A stretch of DNA of 64,000 nt from Longilinea sp035560795. Its GTDB lineage: Bacteria; Chloroflexota; Anaerolineae; Anaerolineales; Anaerolineaceae. The notes beneath the pieces are model-generated. The model searched no databases and was not told the origin of the DNA. It was given only the letters and a program-made list of their open reading frames with translations. Of this stretch, positions 8,668 to 16,609 are shown in pieces. The position numbers and the translations under genes were made by a program. The stretch's first letter is position 1. Each line of letters starts with the position of its first letter. The stretch spans positions 62,001 through 126,000 of the forward strand of contig DATMYV010000012.1 in NCBI GenBank assembly GCA_035560795.1, in the 5' to 3' direction.

Positions 8668-8676
8668 TGCTATAAT
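8668..8676 (+). promoter_or_regulatory. Extended -10 promoter of the DUF309-fabL pair
   Basis: TGCTATAAT, an extended -10 box (TGn plus TATAAT), about 33 bases before the ATG at 8710. No clear -35 box, as is common for extended -10 promoters. Confidence 0.65.
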
Positions 8677-8709
8677 TTTCATCGTCATTAGACCAGGATA
8701 TATACAATC

Positions 8710-9126
8710 ATGAATCCAACAAACTCCGCCATCCCCTGCCCAACACCCTTGCCGGATACGGTGCTGCATGGATTGGAATGTTTTAATGCAGGCGACTATT
8801 TTGAAGCCCATGAATTCTTAGAGACCGCCTGGCGCGCCGAAAAGGGTCCAATCCGCGATCTTTATCGCGGCATTTTGCAAGTTGGGGTCGGTTATTACCA
8901 TTTACAGCGCGAAAATTTGACCGGCGCGCATAAAATGTTTGTGCGGGCACGTACCACCCTGGCCGGATTCTCACCTGACCAATGCGGAATCGACCTGGCC
9001 GGATTGTTGACTGATGTCGATCAGGTCGAGGCGGTTTTGAATAAACCTGAAAACCTGCGCCAAAAATTGGGAGCCGGCTTGTTGAAACCCATTCGGTTCA
9101 CCCACCAAACCGCGGAGGAAAAATGA
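8710..9126 (+). CDS. DUF309 family protein
   Basis: 138-residue, all-helical protein of the DUF309 family. The signature is the run from GLECFNAGDYFEAHE to LETAWRAEKG (about residues 22-48), with the conserved His-Glu pair. The biochemical role of DUF309 is not established. Its stop overlaps the start of fabL (ATGA at 9123-9126), so the two are translationally coupled. That suggests, but does not prove, a link to fatty acid synthesis. Confidence 0.85.
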   Translation: MNPTNSAIPCPTPLPDTVLHGLECFNAGDYFEAHEFLETAWRAEKGPIRDLYRGILQVGVGYYHLQRENLTGAHKMFVRARTTLAGFSPDQCGIDLAGLLTDVDQVEAVLNKPENLRQKLGAGLLKPIRFTHQTAEEK

Positions 9127-9899
9127 CCGATTTACGTTTCGCTGGCCAGGCCGCCCTGGTTACAGGTTCAAGCCGAGGCATCGGGCGAGCCATAGCCTTG
9201 CGCCTGGCGCAGGAAGGCGCTGACATTGTCATCAACTATGTGCGCAACCGCAAGCCCGCCGAGGATACCGCCGCGCAAATTGAATTATTCGATAGAAAAG
9301 TGATTATTGTCCAGGCGGACGTTTCCAAGCCAGATGGTGTCGAGCGTTTATTTGCTGCCATTGAGGAAGCTTTTGGCGGATTGGATATCCTGGTCAGCAA
9401 TGCTGCCAGCGGGTTTAATCGTCCTGCCATGCAACAAAAAATCAGCGGGTGGGACTATACATTCAATGTAAACACGCGCGCGCTACTTCTACTGGCGCAA
9501 AAAGCTGCACCTTTGATGGAAAAACGGGGCGGCGGCGCGATTGTGAGCATCTCAAGCCCAGGAGCACAGCGCGTCATGCCCGATTATGTCGCTGTAGGTG
9601 CCAGCAAAGCTGCGCTTGAGGCATTGACACGCTACCTGGCGGTCGAACTGGCATCCCTGAATATCCGCGCCAATGCGGTATCACCGGGCCTGGTCGAAAC
9701 GGACGCACTTCAGCACTTCGCTGTTTTGAGTGACCCGGCCGTCATCCCGCGCGCGATCGCCAACACGCCAGCGAGACGATTGACGACGCCCGAGGATGTG
9801 GCCGGCGTGGTGGCATTTCTTTGTTCAGAAGATGCGGCCATGATCCGCGGTCAGGTCATCGTAATTGACGGGGGCTATACCCTGGCCGTTCCCCGCTGA
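9123..9899 (+). CDS. fabL: FabL-type enoyl-ACP reductase III (SDR family)
   Basis: Short-chain dehydrogenase, 258 residues. The cofactor motif is TGSSRGIG (14-21). The active-site pair is Tyr155 and Lys162, separated by six residues (YVAVGASK). That Y-x6-K spacing is typical of enoyl-ACP reductases such as FabL, whereas ketoreductases like FabG have Y-x3-K. Further FabL-like segments are SNAASGFNRPAM, KAALEALTRYLAVEL and MIRGQVIVIDGG. It should reduce the trans-2-enoyl-ACP in the last step of fatty acid elongation using NAD(P)H. It overlaps the DUF309 gene by 4 bases. A broader SDR role cannot be excluded. Confidence 0.85.
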   Translation: MTDLRFAGQAALVTGSSRGIGRAIALRLAQEGADIVINYVRNRKPAEDTAAQIELFDRKVIIVQADVSKPDGVERLFAAIEEAFGGLDILVSNAASGFNRPAMQQKISGWDYTFNVNTRALLLLAQKAAPLMEKRGGGAIVSISSPGAQRVMPDYVAVGASKAALEALTRYLAVELASLNIRANAVSPGLVETDALQHFAVLSDPAVIPRAIANTPARRLTTPEDVAGVVAFLCSEDAAMIRGQVIVIDGGYTLAVPR

Positions 9900-9901
9900 G
9901 C

Positions 9902-9967
9902 ATGATGAAAAGCGCTAATTCCGCCATGCGCCACCTGAAAAAGCGAAAGAAAAGGCTCAGAGACTAA
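9902..9967 (+). CDS. Possible tiny basic peptide after fabL
   Basis: A 21-codon frame starts 2 bases after the fabL stop with tandem ATGs. It ends in a strongly basic stretch (RHLKKRKKRLRD). There is no separate ribosome-binding site, and the last codons overlap the terminator hairpin. It could be a real coupled micropeptide or chance. I do not recognise a family. Confidence 0.25.
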   Translation: MMKSANSAMRHLKKRKKRLRD

Positions 9968-9985
9968 AGGTCTCTCGCAGCTTTT
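9950..9985. terminator. Bidirectional terminator between fabL and capA-like genes
   Basis: AGAGAC (9959-9964) pairs with GTCTCT (9970-9975), and outer AAAAGGCT/AGCTTTT arms extend the stem with mismatches. T-rich tails lie on both sides, and the hairpin sits between two convergent genes. Confidence 0.65.
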
Positions 9986-9993
9986 CAAGCCTG

Positions 9994-11673
9994 TTACCAA
10001 CCGCTGGCGGTGAAGATCACATCCAGCATTTCCTGGCGTTCTTCGTTGGTCATGGGGCGCGGGCGGGCATATTCCTCCAAACGCGCGGTCAATAACTGGG
10101 TGCTGATATAGCGGCCGTTGTAGAAGATATGCCGGTCGATGAATTCACGCGCTGTCCAGTCGGTGATTACGCCGTTCGGCAGCGTGTAACGCATTTGATC
10201 GAAGAACAAATTGCCCAAGCCATAATGAATGAGGGCGCCGTTGAAAAATTCCATTCCCATCGGGTAGTGGGCCTGACTTCCGCTCACGATGATGGCGCCG
10301 CTATCCGCTAAAGCACGAAAGTCGCGTTTCTCCCAATTGAGCGCTTCCGGACGGTAAGCCTCGAAGTATTGTAGGCTAACAACTGGCAAATAGCCATCAG
10401 CACGTAACCGGGAGATTTGATCTTTGATCCATTCGTAATCATCGCAAGGTGCAGCGCCGGCCAGGCTGTCGGTAGCCCAGACGTTTGGAGGACCAGCCGG
10501 ATTGCAGCCAATGAAGGCTAGCCGGTTGCCGTGATCTTCCACCAGTAATGGCTGCCTGGCTTCCGCCAGGTTGTACCCACCGGCAAAATAACGGAATCCC
10601 AATTGATTGTATAGATCCAAGGTGTATACCAGCGGCTCCCGCCCATAGTCATTCAAATGGTTGCCGCTCAGTTCCACAATATCCACCCCGGCTGCCGTCA
10701 ATAACTGGATGTAGTCGGGTTGCGAACACATCTGCAGGCTGGTATCACTGTAATTCGCCTGCGGACAGGCCGGTGAAAAGGAGACCTCGTTGCTGACATG
10801 GGTCAGATCTGCTGTGGTCAACCAGTCCAGAATGCTACTGGCAGGATACTCGATGCCTTTAATATTCATGGTGGCGGCAGTGGCGCGCACTAACGCCGTC
10901 ACGCCTGTCATCACCAGCACCGTCAATTGATTCTCGTCACGGTTGGTAAACGGATGTTGCAAAGCTGTTTCTGAATATGATCCAGTGAGCGTAAATGATA
11001 CTGCCAAAGGATAGGCATCCAAATCCAGCCCGCGAAGCAGCGGATTCTCACCATCTATGCTTATCACCTTCCATTGGGGTCCAAGCTGCTCGAATGGCAG
11101 AATTGCCCAGGCATGCTCTGCGTCACGCAATTGTTCCAATTCGCCAATATCATTGGCTACACGCAGTTTATTGACATTCGCAGATCCCCAAAGGAACTCA
11201 AAGGCACGCAACGTCGTACTGGTCAATGCCAGAGGGGCGTCGCCAAACGGTTGAGCCGCTTCATCGCGCCAGAAGGCCTGTAATTCGGCTGATGAAACAT
11301 CATCCTGCAGGGTCGCGAATGGTGCTGCCAGGACATAAATCCAACGGATCGGTGCGTTGATCTCCGTTGATGGTTCAAGGCGTGATTTTGCAAGTTCAGG
11401 CGCATCCACGATTCTCAGATCTGATGGGATGGCCAGGTCCGAAACAAGTGCTTCCGGAACTGCCAGATCAATCCATAATCCCTGGACTTCTGCTGTTGGC
11501 GTCAATGTCTCGGTCGGGAGGGGTTGAAAAGGCGTAGCACTCGCCTTTCTTACTTCGGCTGTCGGTGTTGACCCGACCGTGGTGACTGATAGACCCTGGC
11601 TTGTGGGTAAATTGCAGCCGGCCAAAAGAATAACCAGCAGGAGACCAATCGGGTGTGAACGATTATTTTTCAC
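9994..11673 (-). CDS. CapA-like lipoprotein with N-terminal binding-protein-like domain (copy 2)
   Basis: 559-residue lipoprotein (lipobox LLAGC, Cys20) followed by a Thr/Pro-rich linker. Residues of about 70-245 contain WIYVLAAPFATLQDDVSS and LQAFWRDE, which resemble PstS-type periplasmic binding domains. From about 250 on it matches the CapA metallophosphatase-like domain: SGNHLNDYG with Asn337 and His339, GGYNLAEARQP, FIGCNPAGPP, and SGSQAHYPMG. CapA-family proteins act in poly-gamma-glutamate export or surface polymer handling; no capB or capC is nearby. The start is GTG at 11673, overlapping the preceding paralogue by 11 bases, so the pair is coupled. The true substrate is unknown. Confidence 0.8.
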   Translation of the reverse strand: MKNNRSHPIGLLLVILLAGCNLPTSQGLSVTTVGSTPTAEVRKASATPFQPLPTETLTPTAEVQGLWIDLAVPEALVSDLAIPSDLRIVDAPELAKSRLEPSTEINAPIRWIYVLAAPFATLQDDVSSAELQAFWRDEAAQPFGDAPLALTSTTLRAFEFLWGSANVNKLRVANDIGELEQLRDAEHAWAILPFEQLGPQWKVISIDGENPLLRGLDLDAYPLAVSFTLTGSYSETALQHPFTNRDENQLTVLVMTGVTALVRATAATMNIKGIEYPASSILDWLTTADLTHVSNEVSFSPACPQANYSDTSLQMCSQPDYIQLLTAAGVDIVELSGNHLNDYGREPLVYTLDLYNQLGFRYFAGGYNLAEARQPLLVEDHGNRLAFIGCNPAGPPNVWATDSLAGAAPCDDYEWIKDQISRLRADGYLPVVSLQYFEAYRPEALNWEKRDFRALADSGAIIVSGSQAHYPMGMEFFNGALIHYGLGNLFFDQMRYTLPNGVITDWTAREFIDRHIFYNGRYISTQLLTARLEEYARPRPMTNEERQEMLDVIFTASGW

Positions 11674-13372
11674 TCAACCAACCGCTTTCAATAAACACTT
11701 TTTCCAGCATGGCCTGGCGTTCCTCAGGGGTCATCAGACGCGGTTGAGCGTAATCCTCCAATTTAATTGTAAACAACTCGGTACTGATCAGTCTGCCTTC
11801 GTAAAAAACGCTGCGATCCAAAAAACCGCGGCTTGAACCAAAATCCATCTGGTCAAAAAAGGTATTGCCAAGCCCATAATGAACTAGGGTTTCGCCAACG
11901 AATGTGAATCCCTGGGGGAAATGAGACTGGCTACCGCTGATCAAGACCGCTCCGGCTTTGGCCATCCGTTCAGAGATCACACGTTGGGCGGAGGTGGGTT
12001 TATAGTCATAGACTTCGATATGCTGGATCGTGACAATTGGCAAATAGCCGTCGGCTCGCAAGGCTCGAATCTGGGATTCCATCCAGTCGTAATCGCATTG
12101 CGCCGATCCAGGGTTCTCTGCGGTTGCCCAATCCGCTTCAGGACCGGCTGGATTGCAGCCAAGGAAAGCCAATTTGTTCCCATTAACTTCCATTTTGTTG
12201 GGTTGTCTGGCTTGTTCTTGCGTCCAACCGCCACCGTAGGTTGTGAACCCGTTGGTTTTGTAAAGTTCTAGTGTTTCCGAAAATGCTTCTGTACCCCAAT
12301 CCAGCAGATGATTGCCGGTCAATTCAATGACATCTGCGCCGACGGCTTTCAAAGTCTGAATATATTCTGGACTGGTACAAAAACGAAGGCTGCCGCGTAA
12401 TGGTTTAGCGGGAGGGCAATGCGAATAGAACGAAACTTCGTTGCTGATATGGGTCAAGTCCGCTGATTTCAATAAATCGCCAATCCTGCGCGCCGGATAG
12501 AGTACGCCTTTTTCCTCCATGCGCAGTGCCATTTGGCGTACCATGGCCGTCGTGCCGGTCATGAATACCCGTGCCAGGTGTGCAGCGTTGCGGTTGCCGA
12601 CCAGATGGATGGCTGCGCCTTCCTCTGGCAAAATGATGCCAGCTTTTGCCTCCCACCCGATCGTGGCTTTGAGCGGATATTGGCTCACATCCAGATCCGG
12701 GTCCAGCGGAGACAGACCATCCACCTGAATGACCTTCCAGCGCGGCGTCAAATCCTCAAACGGGACAATAGCCCAACCCGGCCGTTCCGCCCAGGACGTA
12801 TCCACCAATTTCTCCTGCGGAAATATTTTTATCGCGTTCGGAGCAGGTTGCCCCCAAAGGACGGTCAATGCGGCGGCGGTTTCCGCAGACATCAATAAGG
12901 GTGATTGGTTGAAGGGTTCGGCGGATTCACCCACCCAGGAAGACCGGATGGATGCCGAGCTGACTTCATCGAATAAAGTTGGAAATGGCGCAACCAGTGC
13001 GAAAATCCATTGAACTGAATTTTCAAGACCCTCATCTGATGTAACCCAGGAAATGGGTATGTCGGCCTTGTCGGCATCATTTGAAATCTCAAATCCGATG
13101 GGGATTTGCATCGAAGTGCGGAATGCGGCCGGCAAATCCGGATCAATCCAGACCCGCAGCGGCGGCGGCGCCGGCGTTGGCGTTGGCGTTGTAGAAGCCG
13201 TGATGGTTGGAGAAATGGTGCTGCTTGGCGTTGGCTCAACCGTTTTCTCAACAGGTGAGGCCGGATTGGCTATCACCGAGCAACCGGAGAGAATCAACGC
13301 CAAACCGATAAGCGGCACCCATTTCAAGCGGAACAAAAAAGGCAATACTGACTCCCCGGTGATAGCAGACAT
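11663..13372 (-). CDS. CapA-like lipoprotein with N-terminal binding-protein-like domain (copy 1)
   Basis: Paralogue of the next gene, with the same layout: lipobox (LILSGC), a Thr/Pro linker, a binding-protein-like region containing WIFALVAPFPTLFDEVSS, then a CapA domain with TGNHLLDWG, GGWTQEQARQP, FLGCNPAGPE and SGSQSHFPQG. The longest frame begins at 13417, but a -10 box at 13397-13402 overlaps it, so ATG 13372 is the likely start and gives 569 residues. It reads into copy 2 with an 11-base overlap. The two copies keep the same order of domains and share blocks of identical residues, which points to tandem duplication. Confidence 0.8.
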   Translation of the reverse strand: MSAITGESVLPFLFRLKWVPLIGLALILSGCSVIANPASPVEKTVEPTPSSTISPTITASTTPTPTPAPPPLRVWIDPDLPAAFRTSMQIPIGFEISNDADKADIPISWVTSDEGLENSVQWIFALVAPFPTLFDEVSSASIRSSWVGESAEPFNQSPLLMSAETAAALTVLWGQPAPNAIKIFPQEKLVDTSWAERPGWAIVPFEDLTPRWKVIQVDGLSPLDPDLDVSQYPLKATIGWEAKAGIILPEEGAAIHLVGNRNAAHLARVFMTGTTAMVRQMALRMEEKGVLYPARRIGDLLKSADLTHISNEVSFYSHCPPAKPLRGSLRFCTSPEYIQTLKAVGADVIELTGNHLLDWGTEAFSETLELYKTNGFTTYGGGWTQEQARQPNKMEVNGNKLAFLGCNPAGPEADWATAENPGSAQCDYDWMESQIRALRADGYLPIVTIQHIEVYDYKPTSAQRVISERMAKAGAVLISGSQSHFPQGFTFVGETLVHYGLGNTFFDQMDFGSSRGFLDRSVFYEGRLISTELFTIKLEDYAQPRLMTPEERQAMLEKVFIESGWLSEK

Positions 13373-13396
13373 TTTGAGTGCTTCGTTCAGCCGTAA

Positions 13397-13402
13397 ATTA
13401 TA
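13397..13402 (-). promoter_or_regulatory. -10 box of the capA-like operon
   Basis: TATAAT on the minus strand, 24 bases before the ATG at 13372. The -35 box is not clear. Confidence 0.5.
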
Positions 13403-13462
13403 CTTTACTCCATCCACGACGGTCAGTCAGGCAGCCTGATAGCTCCTGACAGCATTTTCCAC

Positions 13463-13468
13463 TATAAT
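13463..13468 (+). promoter_or_regulatory. -10 box of the thiolase gene
   Basis: TATAAT, 32 bases before the ATG at 13501. It is divergent from the capA-like promoter, so the 128-base gap serves both directions. AAAGGA forms the ribosome-binding site 7 bases before the ATG. Confidence 0.6.
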
Positions 13469-13500
13469 TTTGAAAGAATCTCCTGAAAAAGGATTTAATT

Positions 13501-14658
13501 ATGCGCGACGTCGCGGTTTTGGGAATTGGGCAAACGAAAGTGGAAGAGCAGTGGGAAAAATCGCTGCGCGAGCTGGCCGGTGAAGCCGTTTTGGCAGCGC
13601 TCGATGATGCTCACCTTTCTGCGGTCGATTCCATTTTTGTCGGCAACATGTTGTCAGGCTCAGCCAATAAGCAACAACACCTGGGCGCCTATATCGCGGA
13701 TTGGGTGGGTATGCACCATATTGAAGCCTTGCGCATCGAGGCAGCCTGTGGTTCGGGCGCTGCAGCCTTTCGCAGTGCTGTGATGGCAGTTGCATCGGGC
13801 GCGGTGGAAACAGCCATTGCCGTGGGCGTTGAGAAAATGACGGACTCGCCAGGAGCGGAAATCACGGCGGAACTGGCAACCGCGGCAGACGCTGATTATG
13901 AAGCCGGCCAGGGGCTATCGTTTGTTGCCATCAATGCCCTGATCATGCGCCGTTATATGTATGAATACGGTTGGAAGAAAGAAGATTTCGCGCCTTTTTC
14001 GATCAATGCGCATGCCAACGGTGTCCACAATCCATTTGCCCGCTTCCACGAACCGTTGGATGAGAAGGGCTATCAGCGCGCACCGATGGTTGCAGACCCG
14101 ATTAATTTAATGGATGCTTCCCCAATGGGCGATGGCGCAGCGGCAGCCGTTATCGTCCCGGTTGAACGGATTTACCGCCAGCCGGGCGTTCCACTTATTA
14201 AAATCGCCGGTTCCGCGGCGGCCACCGATACCATCGCCGTTCATGACCGCCGCGATCCGCTCTGGCTGATGGCCGCAGAAAGGTCTGCCCGCCTGGCATA
14301 CGCGCAGGCTGGTGTTGATCCTAAAGATATCGATGTCTTTGAATTGCACGATGCTTTCAGCATCATGGCGGCATTATCCCTGGAGGCTGCGGGGTTTGCC
14401 GAGCGCGGTCAGGGACCACGCCTGGCAATGGATGGCGAAATCCGGCCCACGGGACGCATACCGATTGCCACGCGCGGCGGACTCAAAGCCCGCGGCCATC
14501 CGGTCGGCGCAACGGGTATGTATCAGATCGTTGAAGTTGTACAACAATTGCGCGGGGTTTGCGGCGAAACCCAGGTGCCCGGCGCGAAAATTGGCATGGC
14601 ACAGAACATTGGCGGCAGCGGATCGAATATTTACGCCCACATTTTTATAGCCGAGTAA
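13501..14658 (+). CDS. Thiolase family acyl-CoA acetyltransferase (SCP2/archaeal type)
   Basis: 385-residue thiolase. The nucleophile is Cys83 in EAACGSGAAA, and the catalytic histidine is His333 in ARGHPVGATG. The ELHDAFSIM segment replaces the NEAFA of classical thiolases, which marks the SCP2-like/archaeal group. Archaeal members form acetoacetyl-CoA and usually work with HMG-CoA synthase and a small DUF35 zinc protein. Neither partner is in this window, so the pathway (mevalonate or beta-oxidation) stays open. The ATG has a good ribosome-binding site. Confidence 0.85.
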   Translation: MRDVAVLGIGQTKVEEQWEKSLRELAGEAVLAALDDAHLSAVDSIFVGNMLSGSANKQQHLGAYIADWVGMHHIEALRIEAACGSGAAAFRSAVMAVASGAVETAIAVGVEKMTDSPGAEITAELATAADADYEAGQGLSFVAINALIMRRYMYEYGWKKEDFAPFSINAHANGVHNPFARFHEPLDEKGYQRAPMVADPINLMDASPMGDGAAAAVIVPVERIYRQPGVPLIKIAGSAAATDTIAVHDRRDPLWLMAAERSARLAYAQAGVDPKDIDVFELHDAFSIMAALSLEAAGFAERGQGPRLAMDGEIRPTGRIPIATRGGLKARGHPVGATGMYQIVEVVQQLRGVCGETQVPGAKIGMAQNIGGSGSNIYAHIFIAE

Positions 14659-14731
14659 TTTTTTCAATTGAGGATCTTCCGTTTACTAATCCTACTGGCG
14701 AAAACGGCTGGTTACGGGTAAGATTCCGGGC

Positions 14732-15586
14732 ATGATTTCCAACCTCGCGCTCAATCATTACAGGTCGGTTACCTACTACACCGCCCCTGGCATGCGGCTG
14801 AAATCAGCCGATGAAGCCGTGGCGTTCATCAACCAACGCGGTTTTGCTTATTTCTGGCCAATCAAGGGCGTTACCTTGCCCAGCCTGTGGGCTGCAGTTG
14901 CTGGCGACCGCCCGGTGGCTGATGAACATGATGACCCGGGACACGTGACCTGGGGCTGGAAGGATGAACTTCTACCGAAGAGATTGTGGTATTACGCCCG
15001 CGTGCTGCGCCGTAAAAACACCCTGCTTTCCCTTGAGGCGCTGCCTTATTTCTATGCACTCTCCCCGAATTACGGCGATCCTGAAAATGATTATCTTGAC
15101 CAGTATGAGCAGGGTCTATTGACCAATGAAGCCCGACAGATCTACGAAGCGCTCCTGCGAAAAGGACCGTTGGATACAATTTCACTGCGCAAAGAAGCCC
15201 GCCTGACCGGGAGCGATTCCCGTTTCAACCGGGGCTTGGAGGATCTGCAGATCGAATTTAAGGTGCTGCCGGTGGCAGTGACGGAAGCAGGCGCCTGGAA
15301 TTATTCCTTCCAATACGATATTGTTCCGCATTATTTTCCCAGGCTGATCGAACAGGCCGGCGCCATCACTGAACCACAGGCCCGCCGCTGGATCCTGGAA
15401 CGCTACTTTAACTCGGTAGGCGCAATTGAAAAACGGGAAGTTGTCCGACTTTTCGCCTGGCGGCCGGAAGCCCTCGAGCGAACATTGAATGCTCTATTCT
15501 CCGAAGGTTTTTTGGAGGCTGAGGTCGATGTGGAAGGCGGCCTGCACAAACATATCGCCTTAAAGTCCCTGATAAAGGAAGAATGA
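14732..15586 (+). CDS. AlkZ-related winged-helix protein
   Basis: 284-residue protein that resembles the AlkZ/YcaQ-related group of DNA glycosylase-like winged-helix proteins. Recognisable parts are AVAFINQRGFAYFWP (about 28-42), LPSLWAAVAGDRPVADEHDD and GWKDELLPKRLWYY. The C-terminal half has helical repeats suited to winged-helix folds. The QxQ-type catalytic motif of true YcaQ is not apparent, so glycosylase activity is doubtful. No ribosome-binding site precedes the ATG; TAAGAT ends 7 bases upstream, which may signal a leaderless mRNA. The stop overlaps the next start (ATGA), so the two proteins are probably made together. Confidence 0.6.
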   Translation: MISNLALNHYRSVTYYTAPGMRLKSADEAVAFINQRGFAYFWPIKGVTLPSLWAAVAGDRPVADEHDDPGHVTWGWKDELLPKRLWYYARVLRRKNTLLSLEALPYFYALSPNYGDPENDYLDQYEQGLLTNEARQIYEALLRKGPLDTISLRKEARLTGSDSRFNRGLEDLQIEFKVLPVAVTEAGAWNYSFQYDIVPHYFPRLIEQAGAITEPQARRWILERYFNSVGAIEKREVVRLFAWRPEALERTLNALFSEGFLEAEVDVEGGLHKHIALKSLIKEE

Positions 15587-16578
15587 ATCAATCGACTGGG
15601 TTACCGCTGCCTGAGAAGGTGATCCATGCCGATTGGTCACGCAGGGCTGAAAAACGCTGGGCAGCCGCCGCAACGCTTCGAACCGACGGCAGTTATTATA
15701 TTGAGAATATTGATCCGATCAAATGCCCGCGGACACTCCTGGATGAAATCAAACAGAAGGAAAAGAATCAAACCCTTTGGATCGGATTTGATTTTCCAAT
15801 CGGTCTGCCGCTTGCATACGCACGCCGGATCGGTTGCCAATTTTTTCCAGATTTTCTGACCCAATTGGCATTGGCGGAGTGGCAGAGCTTTTTCGATCCA
15901 GCCAAACTGGCAGGAGAAATCTCGCTAACCCGTCCATTTTACCCGGACCGCCCTGGTTCAACCCGCCAGGCCCACCTGATTGACGCTTTAGGCCTGCCAG
16001 ATAAAGATTCATTGCGGCGACGCTGCGAAAGGGCCCAACCTGGCAGGCGTGCAGCTTCACCTTTGTTCTGGACCATGGGCGCGCAGCAGGTTGGAAAAGC
16101 TGCATTGAACGGATGGTGCAACATCCTTTTGCCAGCGGTGGCAGATGGGGTGGCTGTCATTTGGCCATTCTCAGGCGAATTGGCGCCGTTGCTGGCAACG
16201 CCCACCACCATCCTGGCTGAAACATATCCCGCCGAGTATTATGCTGGTTTGGGAATAACGCTAAAAGGCAGCAAACGGTCCCAATCGGTACGCAAGTTAC
16301 AGGCAATGCAAATTCTTGGCAATGCATCCTCAGTTGAACTGACAATTAGCAATGACCTGCGGCAATGCATTGAGTCTGGATTTGGAGATGGCGTTGAAGG
16401 AGAAGATGTCTTTGATGCGCTGGTCGGACTGCTGGGCATGTTGCAGGTTTTACGCGTTATCCGGCCCTGCGAGACCCCTGATGACCCGGATATCCGCCGG
16501 ATCGAAGGTTGGATCCTGGGACAAAAACCACCGATTATTGGCAAGGCAGATCAGGCCAGCATTGGTATAATGACATAA
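15583..16578 (+). CDS. DUF429-like protein, predicted RNase H-type fold
   Basis: 331 residues. The early HADWS segment, the GFDFPIGLPLAYA block (about 68-80), ETYPAEYY (about 212-219) and EDVFDALVGLLGM near the C-terminus have the order and acidic residues seen in DUF429 proteins, which are predicted nucleases of the RNase H fold. The match is by motif only. Overlap by 4 bases with the AlkZ-related gene suggests a shared nucleic-acid role, but this is inference. Confidence 0.5.
   Translation: MNQSTGLPLPEKVIHADWSRRAEKRWAAAATLRTDGSYYIENIDPIKCPRTLLDEIKQKEKNQTLWIGFDFPIGLPLAYARRIGCQFFPDFLTQLALAEWQSFFDPAKLAGEISLTRPFYPDRPGSTRQAHLIDALGLPDKDSLRRRCERAQPGRRAASPLFWTMGAQQVGKAALNGWCNILLPAVADGVAVIWPFSGELAPLLATPTTILAETYPAEYYAGLGITLKGSKRSQSVRKLQAMQILGNASSVELTISNDLRQCIESGFGDGVEGEDVFDALVGLLGMLQVLRVIRPCETPDDPDIRRIEGWILGQKPPIIGKADQASIGIMT
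16563..16571 (+). promoter_or_regulatory. Extended -10 promoter of the large GH13 gene
   Basis: TGGTATAAT at the very end of the DUF429-like gene, about 38 bases before the ATG at 16610. It could uncouple the GH13 gene from the upstream pair. Confidence 0.5.
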
Positions 16579-16609
16579 GTGGTTATCTTTCCGGGTAGAC
16601 GGAGGGGTT

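Noticed and set aside
9994..13372. A poly-gamma-glutamate capsule operon
   Set aside because: Only CapA-like proteins are present; capB and capC are missing and the genes are lipoproteins with an extra front domain.
14732..16578. A defence system built on the AlkZ-related and DUF429-like genes
   Set aside because: No nuclease, toxin or mobile-element context surrounds them, and neither assignment implies phage defence.
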